A stretch of 64,000 bases of DNA from Qipengyuania_C sp046254955 (GCF_046254955.1 NZ_JBJXRG010000001.1:248001-312000), one strand, 5' to 3'; counted from the stretch's first letter, positions 26,355 to 35,685 are shown. Notes: generated from the sequence alone by a model not told the origin. Numbers and translations: made by a program.

Positions 26355-28808
26355 ATGAGCAAGGCATACAGCAACAAAGCGCTTCCTTCGGGAACCATCC
26401 TGCGTGAATGGCGGCTGGAGGACGTGCTTGGCGTCGGCGGTTTTGGCATCGTCTATAGAGGCCGCGGCATTTATTTCGACGAGCTGGTCGCGATCAAGGA
26501 GTATTTCCCTAGCGCTATCAGTGAGCGCGATGACGAAGCGACCGTAGTTCCAATCGATTCAGGCGCCGAAGAAGTGCACGCGCTGGGGCTCAAGAAGTTC
26601 GTCGAAGAAGCCAAACTGCTTTGGAATCTGTCGACCCCTTCTAGGCACCCAAACATCGTGAGTGTGCGCAGCCTATTCGAGATCCACGGCACCGCTTACA
26701 TGGTAATGGATTTTGAAGACGGTGTTTCCCTGACCGAAGTCCTCAAGCGCGGCGATAAGCTGGACGAGGCGAAACTGCGCGAGATGGTCCTTCCGGTCGC
26801 GTCCGGTCTTGAACGCGCACACCGCGTCGGTGTGCTACACCGCGATATCAAGCCGTCGAACATCCTGATCACCGCTAGCGGGCAACCAGTCCTAATCGAC
26901 TTTGGATCTGCACGGTTCGAAACTGAAGGCGTAACAAGCACGACAGTCACCTTCCACACTCCGCCGTATGCCGCGATCGAACAATACGTAAAAACCTATG
27001 AGCAGGGCCCCTGGACAGACATATACGCGCTAGGGATTGTACTGTATCGCTGCATTACTGGCGAAAAGCCGGCCGAAGTGCTCGAGCGAATGCACGGCGA
27101 AAAAGAGCAGGCCCTGGTCGAGGGAAACTGGCCCGGCTACAGCAGAGCGTTTCTGGCGGCAGTCGATGCTGCGATGACGATCAAGCCTAGCGATCGACCT
27201 CAGTCGTTGCCGGAATGGTTGGCGATGTTCGATTCAGAAGGAAGCGATCCGCTAGGCGTAGGCGGCGAAGTGGATGACGATGACGCGACTCGGATCGCGC
27301 CGATGCTAGGCTCGGTCAATGAGATCGAGCCTGCCAAGCCAGCAAAGGAAGCCAAGTCGGAGCCTTCTAAAGCGAGCAAAGGCGCTGCCGACCCAACACA
27401 GGTCCCTGATGATATCGATGACGCCGAGTTCAAGATGGCCGGCGATGTCGAAACATCCGACAGCCTGCCCGAGCCGGAAAAGTTGCGGGATTCGGACAAA
27501 AAATCGAAGCCGAAGACAGAAACGATTTCTGGGCTTGCCTCCGCCGCAGATAAGCCGGACAAAGATGGAGCCAACAAGGGCAAGAGCGAAGCGGATTCAG
27601 TCGTAGCTGCCGCCTCGAAGAAGTCCGGAGGCGACCCAAATACAAGTGAAAAGGATGGCAGCACACGTAGAGCCGCACCGGGCGCGAAAGCCGACGGTAA
27701 AGCCAAATCGAAGCTTCCCTTGCTTCTTGGCGGTGCAGCTGCACTAGCAATTGTAGGCGGACTGGTGTGGGCGTTGAGCGGTACTGGTGATCCCAAGCCT
27801 CAGCCTGTCGTAATTGCAGAACCGATCTCCCACGATGACGGATTTGGTCCCGCACTATTGCAGTTGGTAGCACTAGCGCGCGAAAATGATATTGACGCGC
27901 AAGCGATCGAAACGCTTGAAAACCGCGCAGAGAGAATTTCCAGCCTGGAAACGGAAAATCTCTCGTTATTCGACGATCCTGCGCGCGAAGCCGATGTAAG
28001 CTTTAATCGCCTCAGGATTGCCGATATCACTCGCGCAAGCCTGGAAGAGCTGGCTGTCGGCATGGCTCAGGCTTTGACGGGCGAAACAAGAGCATTGGTC
28101 GCAGTCGCCCCTTGGGCCGATCCGCGCGTTACCAATTCAGCGGACGAAGAAAGCAGCGAGTTACAGGGTTTGGCAGCAAACTTGGAAACTACTCTGCGAC
28201 AGGCCAGGCAATCGATCGAAGACTTGCGCAGCGCCGAGAACGCCGAAGATGCCGTGCCGTTGGCTCAACAGGTGGTCACTGATTTCGCGACGTATAGACA
28301 GGCAGCGGCTGCTGCGATCGAAGCCAATCCGAAAGCACGGAAACCAGATACAAACGAAACGGCGACTGCCAGCCCGACTAGCCGGGCCACTCCATCCTCC
28401 TCAACCAGTACTCGCAGTCCCACAACAAGCAGACCGGCGACCACTCGCAGCACATCTACGCCAGCGAGTAATAGCGGTATCAGTATTCGCGATGTCCGCT
28501 CCCAATTGGATGACGTTTCGGATTCCACCCGAAGCCGCGCAAGCGAAGTCATATCAATGGCGAGAGTGAGAGAGCCTGGCAGTGGTGCAAGTGCCGCCGC
28601 CAAGGAAGCGTACAGGACCCTGCAAGCAAACGCCGATGCGGCCCGCGAATACAGAAGCTACATGACTGAGCTCAAACGATCCGCAAGAAGAGCAGATACG
28701 GTTGCTGAAGCGCAGCAACTTTTGGCTCTCGGTCGGCAAACGAGCCGCTACGTCTCTTCTATCCAGACTAGCTCCGCCGCGGCCCGAGCGGTGCTCAATC
28801 GCGAGTGA
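26355..28808 (+). CDS. membrane-spanning Ser/Thr protein kinase
   Basis: An 817-residue Hanks-type kinase. The kinase domain covers residues about 19-290, with Gly-loop GVGGFGIVYRG (26-36), Lys48 in VAIKEYF, HRDIKPSN (162-169) and DFGSAR (182-187), so it should be active. A Lys/Asp/Ser-rich linker (300-452) follows; it contains DDDDATRIAP, a possible phosphothreonine site. One membrane segment (454-475) leads to a periplasmic part of about 340 residues made of helical and Ser/Thr-rich stretches. The start at 26355 is uncertain; an in-frame ATG lies at 26301. It faces the PP2C gene 18 bp away. Confidence 0.9.
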   Translation: MSKAYSNKALPSGTILREWRLEDVLGVGGFGIVYRGRGIYFDELVAIKEYFPSAISERDDEATVVPIDSGAEEVHALGLKKFVEEAKLLWNLSTPSRHPNIVSVRSLFEIHGTAYMVMDFEDGVSLTEVLKRGDKLDEAKLREMVLPVASGLERAHRVGVLHRDIKPSNILITASGQPVLIDFGSARFETEGVTSTTVTFHTPPYAAIEQYVKTYEQGPWTDIYALGIVLYRCITGEKPAEVLERMHGEKEQALVEGNWPGYSRAFLAAVDAAMTIKPSDRPQSLPEWLAMFDSEGSDPLGVGGEVDDDDATRIAPMLGSVNEIEPAKPAKEAKSEPSKASKGAADPTQVPDDIDDAEFKMAGDVETSDSLPEPEKLRDSDKKSKPKTETISGLASAADKPDKDGANKGKSEADSVVAAASKKSGGDPNTSEKDGSTRRAAPGAKADGKAKSKLPLLLGGAAALAIVGGLVWALSGTGDPKPQPVVIAEPISHDDGFGPALLQLVALARENDIDAQAIETLENRAERISSLETENLSLFDDPAREADVSFNRLRIADITRASLEELAVGMAQALTGETRALVAVAPWADPRVTNSADEESSELQGLAANLETTLRQARQSIEDLRSAENAEDAVPLAQQVVTDFATYRQAAAAAIEANPKARKPDTNETATASPTSRATPSSSTSTRSPTTSRPATTRSTSTPASNSGISIRDVRSQLDDVSDSTRSRASEVISMARVREPGSGASAAAKEAYRTLQANADAAREYRSYMTELKRSARRADTVAEAQQLLALGRQTSRYVSSIQTSSAAARAVLNRE

Positions 28809-28826
28809 CGGAACAACCCGGCTCGA

Positions 28827-29540
28827 TCAAATTACCCGAATAACGATTACGCTGACATTGTCTGGCGCGCCTCGGGCGAGAACCATATCTACCAGTTCGC
28901 CACAAGCCTGTGCGGGATTTCCGCTAGTAACTACCTGGCAAATCTCGTTTGCCTCCACACAGCACGTCAGTCCGTCGCTGGCTATTATGAAAATGTCATT
29001 TGCCTGCGCGACATCCACCACGTGATCGATTTCGAGCACCTTGTCCGCACCGACTGCACGAGTAATGACATTGGCATCGGGATGGTGCTCGGCTTCCTCG
29101 GGTGTGAGTAAGTTATTATCGACCAGTTTTTGGACCAGGCTATGATCGCGCGTAATCTGCTGGATCTGCCCGTCCCTAACGCGATAGCCGCGACTGTCTC
29201 CAACCCAGAAACAAAAGTAGCGACCGTCGTCAGCGATAATGAGGCCAACCGCGGTGCTGCCCATCTTGCGCAGGCGATCGCCGACCATCATTTCGACCAT
29301 CTCGGTATTGGCCTCAAGTAATGCAGCCTCTACTTGGCGAAGCGCGGGGCCGAGTTCGATTTCCGTGACCGAGCGCTCCAAGGCTTCAACCACCATCGCG
29401 CTGGCAACTTCGCCCGCTTCATGGCCGCCCATTCCGTCGGCGACGGCCCACATCGAGCGATCGGTCAAATCCAGAAGCGAATCCTCATTGATCTTGCGCT
29501 TCAGCCCGACATCGGTGCGACTGGCAGAGTGGAATCGCAT
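28827..29540 (-). CDS. PP2C-family Ser/Thr phosphatase
   Basis: A 237-residue Stp-type metal-dependent phosphatase. Motifs occur in the expected order: RTDVGLKRKINEDS, the metal-binding VADGMGGHEAGEVAS, GSTAVGLII, VGDSRGYRVR and finally ASDGL and APDNVSVIVI. No membrane segment is present. It converges with the kinase gene and, being cytosolic, can undo its phosphorylation; kinase/PP2C pairs of this kind are common in bacteria. AGGAAG precedes its start. The ion-channel gene begins 29 bp away on the other strand. Confidence 0.93.
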   Translation of the reverse strand: MRFHSASRTDVGLKRKINEDSLLDLTDRSMWAVADGMGGHEAGEVASAMVVEALERSVTEIELGPALRQVEAALLEANTEMVEMMVGDRLRKMGSTAVGLIIADDGRYFCFWVGDSRGYRVRDGQIQQITRDHSLVQKLVDNNLLTPEEAEHHPDANVITRAVGADKVLEIDHVVDVAQANDIFIIASDGLTCCVEANEICQVVTSGNPAQACGELVDMVLARGAPDNVSVIVIRVI

Positions 29541-29569
29541 TTCGGCTTCCTAGTTGACCGGGATTTTTC

Positions 29570-30139
29570 TTGTCTTCCATCCTTATGCCGTTTTTCCAGT
29601 CACCTGCAATCTTGATGGTGGCCAGTCGAGAATTGGGATGGCATAACCGCAACACTAAAGAGGGCAAATCGGGGGCTCGGGAGTTGCTGCTAACCATTCT
29701 CGTGACGCTTGTCGCAGTCGCGCTCTGCAATGCAGTCCACTTTTTCTCATTGCGGCAGCTCGCGTTTGTGTTCCGTGAATTCCCCCCGCCAATTCGCCGC
29801 CCGATGCTGGTCGTCTCGTTCGCGGTCATCGTCATTCACCTAATAGAGGTGGCGATCTACGCGGTTTCCATGTGGTTATTGTCAACTTGGGAGCGCGGTG
29901 TGTTGCTCGTCCCGGGCGAACCACCAATCAGTAGTCCAACCGAATTCTTCTACTTCTCGATAGCAAGCTACACCACGCTAGGGATCGGCGATATCGTGCC
30001 GCAGGGGGATTTGCGCGTCGTAGTGGGCATCGAGGCATTGCAGGGTCTAATCCTGATCGCCTGGAGCGCCTCTTTTACGTACCTTGTGATGGAAAAATTC
30101 TGGACTAGAAAAGACGCAGTTGGTCTTGATGATGGCTAG
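29570..30139 (+). CDS. two-TM ion channel (potassium-channel fold)
   Basis: A protein of about 189 residues with hydrophobic segments near 39-63, 79-106 and 148-172 and a pore loop FYFSIASYTTLGIGDIVP. The loop matches the Ion_trans_2 family; the selectivity filter reads TLGIGD where classical potassium channels have TVGYGD. No cytosolic ligand domain follows. The TTG at 29570, behind GGGA, is taken as the start; an ATG at 29585 without a ribosome-binding site is the alternative. It runs divergently from the phosphatase and converges with the SLOG-like gene 11 bp away. Confidence 0.82.
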   Translation: MSSILMPFFQSPAILMVASRELGWHNRNTKEGKSGARELLLTILVTLVAVALCNAVHFFSLRQLAFVFREFPPPIRRPMLVVSFAVIVIHLIEVAIYAVSMWLLSTWERGVLLVPGEPPISSPTEFFYFSIASYTTLGIGDIVPQGDLRVVVGIEALQGLILIAWSASFTYLVMEKFWTRKDAVGLDDG

Positions 30140-30150
30140 CTAAACGAGCA

Positions 30151-31935
30151 TCAAGCCGGAACTTCCAAGGAACGCTCGCTGTAGGTAGTCGTCCATTCGT
30201 TGAGGTCCGCGAGCATTATGTGCGATGTCACCTGAAGCTCGGCAGCAAGCTCCTCGATGTTCTCTATTGCCGCGAGACGTTTTGCGTTTTGGCGCAATGC
30301 TGCTGAAGATTCCGCTGATCGATTGGCTTGAAGCAAATGTTCGCCATGGCCGCGCATGCCGAAAACGGCTGCGCCCGCGGCCGGCAACCCGGCTGTGAGA
30401 AATACGATCCAGGGCGTAAGCGAATAAAGCATGTCTGGAACGGTGAAATAACCGACAATGAAAAGAACACAGGTCGCGATGACGCTGCCCATCAGGAAAT
30501 TCCCGACCTCGTGCAGCCGGTGGTCAAGTTCGCGCATGCGATGCGCATTTACCTCGTGATATTCGGCCTGGGGTAAAACCTGTTCTTCAATCGCCACCTT
30601 CGCGAGTTCGATCACCTGCTCGCGTGACATTTCCCCTCCGGGACTCGACATTTCCCGCCAGATCGCAGCAGTGTACCACCGGGTCCAATCGGTGCCGGCC
30701 TCTTTGCGGTGGGCGCCAAGTATGAAGTCGCTTCTGAATGGTGGACCTGACAGGCCAATGCGCTTGAGATAAATCAAAGGACGCAGTGATTCTGCAAGGT
30801 GCCGATATTGCAGCCACCGGCGGTGCCAATCGCCCTTTTTTCCTGCCCCCGTGTTGTAAAACAGCAGGCCGATCAGCAGTAGCTCCGACATTACCAAGTA
30901 AAGCTTGATGGATGGAACAATTAAACCGGTAAGCGCCACAAGTACCGCAATCGCGGACAGCGCATAGTTCGTAATATGGCCTGACCGAAATCGCTGAGCG
31001 TAGCGTATCGCGAGGAAGTTCGCCCAGCCGTACCCGCGTTCCAGCGGCATTCGTAGCGTCGGAGGGTAGTTGTCACGGACGACCGACCGCTCCCTTTCGA
31101 TTTCGCTATCTATCGATTCCTGCAGCCAGGGTCGCGCGGGCAGCGGCTTAATCCGCAACATCGCAAGCATGATGGAATATTCGAACCGAAAGTTTTTGTG
31201 GTTTTCGACCTCGGCATAGTAGTCGATAATGTGCTTCCGCTCGACTTGCTCGTGAGGCGCAAGGATTTCAGTCAGCATGCGCACATAGTCGTCAGGAGAG
31301 TCGAGCTTGCCCAGCTCTGGCTCATCGAAATCTCCGCCCATGATCAGCCTGACGCTGGAAGCATCTTCCTTTGCGCGGTCGATATAGAGGTGAATGATAG
31401 GAACACCTTCGCGAAGCGCCAACTCAACCACGTGGGCCGTTCCTCCCGGCCCATTGCCGGGTTCGCCATCCCAGATTGCAATGATGACATCCGATGCCGC
31501 GATTACCCCTTTGCCGACAAGCACATAAGCATCGTTGGCAGATCGATCGCCGGGCAGTGTCATGACATTGTCTGCGTCATTCAGGAATTCTTGGAATTGC
31601 TCTAGCTCAGTGCCTTGGAAATCCTGAGAATATTCTTCCACTTTGAATGGCAACAGGGCGCGAACCTGGAAATCGTTGGCCCGCGCACTTTGCGCGGCGA
31701 TTTGATCCGATCCTGTGGCGAGGGGCGTGTGGAGCCGCAGGATCGGTTCAACATCGTCGAAAATCTCAGCTTCGCGCTCACGAAGTGCTACGGTCGCTGT
31801 CTTCAGGTGGGCGAAAATTTCGTCCAGCTTCTTGCCAACAACGGGCGTCAACCGGCCACCAAGCGCCTTTGCGCGATGGCCAGTTATACCAACATTCAGT
31901 GCAAGTCTGGGCCTAGGGGGGTAATTGACGTCCAA
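30151..31935 (-). CDS. SLOG-like sensor with four-TM (SLATT-like) C-terminus
   Basis: A 594-residue protein. Residues 1-200 have the Rossmann-like layout of SLOG nucleotide-binding domains: NVGITGHRAKALGG, PLATGSDQIAAQSA, and GVIAASDVIIAIWDGE followed by Gly-rich GPGGTAHVVELA. Two hydrophobic hairpins follow (322-341/344-361 and 481-499/505-526) with helical parts between, recalling the SLATT membrane modules that accompany SLOG and SMODS genes in nucleotide-driven conflict systems. Start is a TTG at 31935 behind GAGG; no internal ATG would keep the first motif. It lies 10 bp after the TIR-FHA gene and is probably in its operon. Confidence 0.8.
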   Translation of the reverse strand: MDVNYPPRPRLALNVGITGHRAKALGGRLTPVVGKKLDEIFAHLKTATVALREREAEIFDDVEPILRLHTPLATGSDQIAAQSARANDFQVRALLPFKVEEYSQDFQGTELEQFQEFLNDADNVMTLPGDRSANDAYVLVGKGVIAASDVIIAIWDGEPGNGPGGTAHVVELALREGVPIIHLYIDRAKEDASSVRLIMGGDFDEPELGKLDSPDDYVRMLTEILAPHEQVERKHIIDYYAEVENHKNFRFEYSIMLAMLRIKPLPARPWLQESIDSEIERERSVVRDNYPPTLRMPLERGYGWANFLAIRYAQRFRSGHITNYALSAIAVLVALTGLIVPSIKLYLVMSELLLIGLLFYNTGAGKKGDWHRRWLQYRHLAESLRPLIYLKRIGLSGPPFRSDFILGAHRKEAGTDWTRWYTAAIWREMSSPGGEMSREQVIELAKVAIEEQVLPQAEYHEVNAHRMRELDHRLHEVGNFLMGSVIATCVLFIVGYFTVPDMLYSLTPWIVFLTAGLPAAGAAVFGMRGHGEHLLQANRSAESSAALRQNAKRLAAIENIEELAAELQVTSHIMLADLNEWTTTYSERSLEVPA

Positions 31936-31945
31936 AGAACCTCAG

Positions 31946-32860
31946 CTAGCCGATTTCGGCGAATGAACGCACTCGGTGGGTAAGGACCACGTCGCCCAGC
32001 ATCAATTCTGAACCGGGAGGTAGCGCAGTCTGGTTGTCGATGCGCTGGCCGTCAACAAAAGTCCCGTTCGTAGAGTTGAGATCGGTTACGAGCATTTCGC
32101 CATTTCGAACTTCGACTTCGCAATGGCGCCGTGAAATGCGTTTGTCCGAGAAGATTATGTCAGCCGGCGATGAGCGCCCGAGCTTTGCACCTAGCGCAGT
32201 AATGGGATGCCGAACCAATGGAGCTTCTTCCGGGCCCATTTCCAAGCAATGGACCTGGCCATCCGGATGCAAGGCATTGTCCGAAGGGGTGTAGAATGCC
32301 GTCTGTTCGTGCTCGCTTGCAGCCTGAGGTGCATCAGCGGCAGCGGTGGCAGGAGAAACCGGGGGGCGCGGCGATCGGCGCGCTGGTGACTTCTCCGCCG
32401 AAGGCTCATCCCCAAGGAGAAAGCCGCGGGACGGCTTTGCCTTGTGCGCAGCTTGATCTTCGGTGCCGCCGGTCAGCAGGCGAATATCGGATATCAATCT
32501 CTGCCACTCTTCCGACCCTGTATTTCCGTCCCAATGCGAAAGGTCAGTGTTGTGGGTCAGTTCGAAAATTATCGGGAGTTCGCACTTTTCGATAATCACT
32601 GGGACAAAAATCTGGCGCCTATCCGCAAGCGTGGCTTCTGCACGAACCCAACGCGAATTTACCGACCTGGGTGACCACAGCACGACCGCAGCCTTAGCAG
32701 AGCGGAGCTGCTCTTCGATCACCTCATCGAATGACTCACCGGAATGTATGGCTGCATCCCACCACACGGAGAACCCCTCGTTTTCGAGGAGTGCAGCGAT
32801 ACGCATGGCCGCACCGCGATCTTCGCGGCTGTAGGACACAAATATGTCATGGCTACGCAT
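31946..32860 (-). CDS. TIR-FHA fusion protein
   Basis: A 304-residue two-domain protein. Residues 1-130 form a TIR domain (HDIFVSYSREDR, GFSVWWD, AAVVLWSPRSVNSRWVRAEA); Glu75 sits where NAD-cleaving TIR enzymes keep their catalytic glutamate. A Pro/Ala-rich linker (140-210) leads to an FHA phosphothreonine-binding domain (215-300) with all hallmark residues: LGRSS (228), RISRRH (241-246) and NSTNGT (262-267). No membrane segment is seen. The gene is first in an operon with the SLOG-like protein and lies next to a kinase and phosphatase, so phosphorylation may control its recruitment. Confidence 0.9.
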   Translation of the reverse strand: MRSHDIFVSYSREDRGAAMRIAALLENEGFSVWWDAAIHSGESFDEVIEEQLRSAKAAVVLWSPRSVNSRWVRAEATLADRRQIFVPVIIEKCELPIIFELTHNTDLSHWDGNTGSEEWQRLISDIRLLTGGTEDQAAHKAKPSRGFLLGDEPSAEKSPARRSPRPPVSPATAAADAPQAASEHEQTAFYTPSDNALHPDGQVHCLEMGPEEAPLVRHPITALGAKLGRSSPADIIFSDKRISRRHCEVEVRNGEMLVTDLNSTNGTFVDGQRIDNQTALPPGSELMLGDVVLTHRVRSFAEIG

Positions 32861-33006
32861 GGCGGCGTCTGTTGCCTCCGAATCGATGCACTTTTGTAAC
32901 TGCCTCCGTCGAACGGAGGCCCTCCTCTTCCGTCTCCATCGTCAGCCGTATTGGACATTTCCGTCATCCACCCCGACGAGCCTCCTCTAGAGAATGGGAG
33001 TTGTTC

Positions 33007-33018
33007 TCGCAATTGCGA
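33007..33018. promoter_or_regulatory. perfect palindrome upstream of TIR-FHA operon
   Basis: TCGCAATTGCGA is a perfect 12-bp palindrome flanked by TTGT and ACAA after a 2-nt bulge. It lies about 147 bp before the TIR-FHA start and could be an operator. No binder is known. Confidence 0.35.
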
Positions 33019-33253
33019 ACAAGCGAAACTGAGAGGATGTCCGATTTTGGGATTTGCAACTCGGGCTGAGGATCTTTCAGCCTTAAGCTCACCGTTCCCC
33101 ATTTGTCAGACCGATTTCTAATCATCGCACTAACAGACTGGCGATCGGGCAACCCTGTGGTGCGGAAATGGGCCATGGAGGAACCGGCCTTTCGGGGCAG
33201 AAATGTATCTTCCTCTATGCGCTCTCCGCACTACCGCTTCACACGCCAACCCA

Positions 33254-33320
33254 GCAGAACTGCGCGGTTCTGCGGGCAGACTTTTCGCATGTCAGGAACA
33301 CCGAAAACTAGTTAGCGGTG
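33254..33320 (+). repeat. 67-bp dispersed repeat, copy 1
   Basis: Starts with the hairpin GCAGAAC-TGCGCG-GTTCTGC, then CATGTCAGGAA, and ends in GCGGTG. A copy of the same length and orientation is at 38445-38511, and similarity seems to extend some 50 bp upstream of both. The two copies flank the serine hydrolase, TetR and TonB receptor genes as direct repeats. Confidence 0.75.
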
Positions 33321-33413
33321 CTGTGAGCCATCTAGCAGTTGGTCCGGCGGTCCAGCATCAGTGGAATTATTGCATAAATCGCACTATGATCCTGACTGAG
33401 CACATTGGCCGGC

Positions 33414-34823
33414 TCAGCCCGACTGAGATGAGTAGAGCTCACGGAGCACGGCAATCCACATGCTGGAGGTGTCACCCCCAAATACCTGAGTCATTAGAAC
33501 GCCGGTAATTTCACCGGCTGGATCGATCCAGAAAAACGTGGATGCGGCTCCGCCCCAGAAATAGGCGCACTCGGGGAAGAATTCCTTTCCAGCGATAGGA
33601 CGATCCTTGACGGCGAAACCGAGACCGAAGCCCAGACCTCCCAAAGTTTCAGCCGACTTGCGAACGGGATCTGCGAGGTGGTTGCTACGCATCAATTCGA
33701 TCGACCTTTGAGTGACAACTCTTGTGCCATCGATCTCGCCGCCAGACCGGAGCATGCGAGTGAGACGCAGGTAGTCATTTGCCGTCCCGGCCAATCCCGC
33801 ACCGCCAAAGGCAATTTCCGGTTGTGAGCTGAAGATACTGGCATCGGCAGGATCGGCCACGATCAAATTTGGTCGAACGAGCTCATCGGCATTGAGGTTA
33901 TCGAGGACACCTGAGCCAGACTGTTTTGGCATCGGATTGATATAAGCGGAGGTCAGGCGGCTTCGCTGCTGTGGAGAAACCGTAAAGGAAGTATCGTTCA
34001 TTCCGATGGGTTGAAGAACTTCCTCTCTCAGTACCTGCTCTAAGGTCTTTCCCGTGACGACTTCGAGCACACGGCCAAGCACATCTGTCGCGTTACCATA
34101 GCTCCATGCGTCACCAGGATGTGTCCGCAATGGCGTATCCGCGACACGTGTGCTTAGCTCGGCAAGCGATTCCACGGGCGGCGAACCGTCAGTCGGCGGA
34201 TCGGCTACACCTGGCCCTGCCGGAATGCCTTTCCTGGCATATATCCGTCCAATCGTATCTTGGTCGGTGCGATAGGCAATTCCAGCTGTTTGGGTTAAGA
34301 GATCCCTGATCGAAATCGGGCGCAGAATGGGTTGGCCGGGCCTGAAGTCACCGCCATAGACCCGGGACTGGCGGAACTCCGGAAGATAATCACCCACTGG
34401 ATCGTCGAGCGATATCTGACCACTTTCAACAAATCTCATCGTTGCAAGCGAGGTGATGGGTTTGGTCATCGAATAGAGCCTGAAGAGGGCATCGCTCTCC
34501 ATCTGTTTCTCGGACTTCAGATCGGAAACGCCATAGGCGAATGAAACCACAGGACCGCCCTCTTGCTCAATCTGCAAGACCGCACCCGGCACGATTCCGG
34601 CATCGACATACTGCCTGACGACGGCTTCCAAGCGCTTCGCTGTTTCGGAGTCTATTGAAACGGCGTGGCGCGGTTCCTTCACTACGCAAGACTCTACTGC
34701 GATTGGCGGTGATGCTACCTCCAATCCTGAACTGCTCGAGCACGCCGAAAGCAGCACCACAGAGAAGAGGCTGAACATCTGCTTCGGGATTATGAGCAAG
34801 CACGGCCGAGAAAATGCAGTCAT
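33414..34823 (-). CDS. beta-lactamase-family serine hydrolase, lipoprotein
   Basis: A 469-residue class C beta-lactamase-fold hydrolase. The nucleophile motif SMTK (SxxK) is in FRLYSMTKPITSLA and the second motif YGN is in WSYGNATDVLG. The N-terminus has a lipobox (VVLLSACSSSS), so it is probably membrane-anchored on the periplasmic side. Family members act as esterases, D-aminopeptidases or true beta-lactamases; the sequence does not tell which. AGAGGG lies 10 bases before the start. It is divergent from the TetR gene. Confidence 0.87.
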   Translation of the reverse strand: MTAFSRPCLLIIPKQMFSLFSVVLLSACSSSSGLEVASPPIAVESCVVKEPRHAVSIDSETAKRLEAVVRQYVDAGIVPGAVLQIEQEGGPVVSFAYGVSDLKSEKQMESDALFRLYSMTKPITSLATMRFVESGQISLDDPVGDYLPEFRQSRVYGGDFRPGQPILRPISIRDLLTQTAGIAYRTDQDTIGRIYARKGIPAGPGVADPPTDGSPPVESLAELSTRVADTPLRTHPGDAWSYGNATDVLGRVLEVVTGKTLEQVLREEVLQPIGMNDTSFTVSPQQRSRLTSAYINPMPKQSGSGVLDNLNADELVRPNLIVADPADASIFSSQPEIAFGGAGLAGTANDYLRLTRMLRSGGEIDGTRVVTQRSIELMRSNHLADPVRKSAETLGGLGFGLGFAVKDRPIAGKEFFPECAYFWGGAASTFFWIDPAGEITGVLMTQVFGGDTSSMWIAVLRELYSSQSG

Positions 34824-34963
34824 TTATTGATGCCCTCTGGTATCAAGATAGAAGTTTGTTCCGGCGCTGAGGTCACATCGATGGCGTCTTGATCTCGCTT
34901 CAAGGCTCTCTCTTTCTGCCGGTGACGGTTATAGGCGCGCACCGCGAACTGGCACGATTGAAG

Positions 34964-35614
34964 ATGTCTGCTATTGATCTGCGGATGACCCAGGCGACCG
35001 GAAAACAACGGACTCGTATGGACCCGGCTTTGCGCCGGTCCCATATCCTCAACTGTGCTGCGGAGATCATCACCGAACAAGGCGTCACTGGCCTCAACAT
35101 GGACGCGCTGGCAAAACGCGCAAGTATAAGTAAATCCCTGATTTATAATTATTTTTCTAACACAAATGAGCTTATGAGCGAGCTGCTCGAACGCGAATTG
35201 CGTCAACTTCGCAAACTTCAAAACGAGGCGGCTGAAAATGCTCGGACCTTTGAGGGATTGGTACGCGCAATCACTCATGTGTACCTTACTTACATCAACG
35301 AGCGCGGACTGATCATCGAGCGATTGCAGCACGAACCCAGTATCAGCGACGGACACGACCCGACCGACTATAGCCGCGATGCGGCCGTAGAATACGTTGC
35401 AAGCATAATCGAACGACATTTCGAATTGCCATCTGATCTCGCCAAGGCCGTAACCGATATCAGCTTTGGTCTGCCGGCAACCGCAGGCTCATTCCTCCTC
35501 CATAACAATATGTCATTGCAGCAGGTTGAGAACTTGGCGGTGACTATGATCCTTGGCTCAATCGATGCGGTCAAGGCCAGCTACTCCAACACGCAGAAAC
35601 CCCTGCGCGACTGA
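34964..35614 (+). CDS. TetR-family regulator
   Basis: A regulator of about 216 residues. The HTH covers ILNCAAEIITEQGVTGLNM to ASISKSLIYNYFSNTNEL, a clear TetR N-domain with the usual IYNYF recognition helix. The ligand domain has no known match. The start is uncertain: 34964 and 34985 are both possible, and an upstream ATG at 34889 would add residues without a domain. It lies between a serine hydrolase (divergent) and a TonB receptor (convergent), one of which it may control. Confidence 0.85.
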   Translation: MSAIDLRMTQATGKQRTRMDPALRRSHILNCAAEIITEQGVTGLNMDALAKRASISKSLIYNYFSNTNELMSELLERELRQLRKLQNEAAENARTFEGLVRAITHVYLTYINERGLIIERLQHEPSISDGHDPTDYSRDAAVEYVASIIERHFELPSDLAKAVTDISFGLPATAGSFLLHNNMSLQQVENLAVTMILGSIDAVKASYSNTQKPLRD

Positions 35615-35638
35615 CAGGACATTCGGAAATGCTGTTTT

Positions 35639-35675
35639 GGAGGCCCGCCGGGAGAAGAGGAGCCGGCGAGCCTCC
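35639..35675. terminator. GC-rich hairpin between convergent genes
   Basis: GGAGGCCCGCCGG (35639-35651) pairs with CCGGCGAGCCTCC (35663-35675) with one mismatch around an 11-nt loop. It sits between the TetR stop (35614) and the TonB receptor stop (35686). No T-run follows on either strand, so its action as a terminator is likely but unproven. Confidence 0.5.
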
Positions 35676-35685
35676 ATATCGATCG

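Larger units (their letters stand above)
32861..33413. other. 553-bp gap with palindrome and dispersed repeat
   Basis: No protein gene is supported. The stretch holds the promoter side of the TIR-FHA operon, a 12-bp perfect palindrome (33007-33018) and one copy of a 67-bp repeat (33254-33320). A frame on the minus strand (32719-33102) overlaps the TIR-FHA start and has no recognisable content. Confidence 0.6.
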
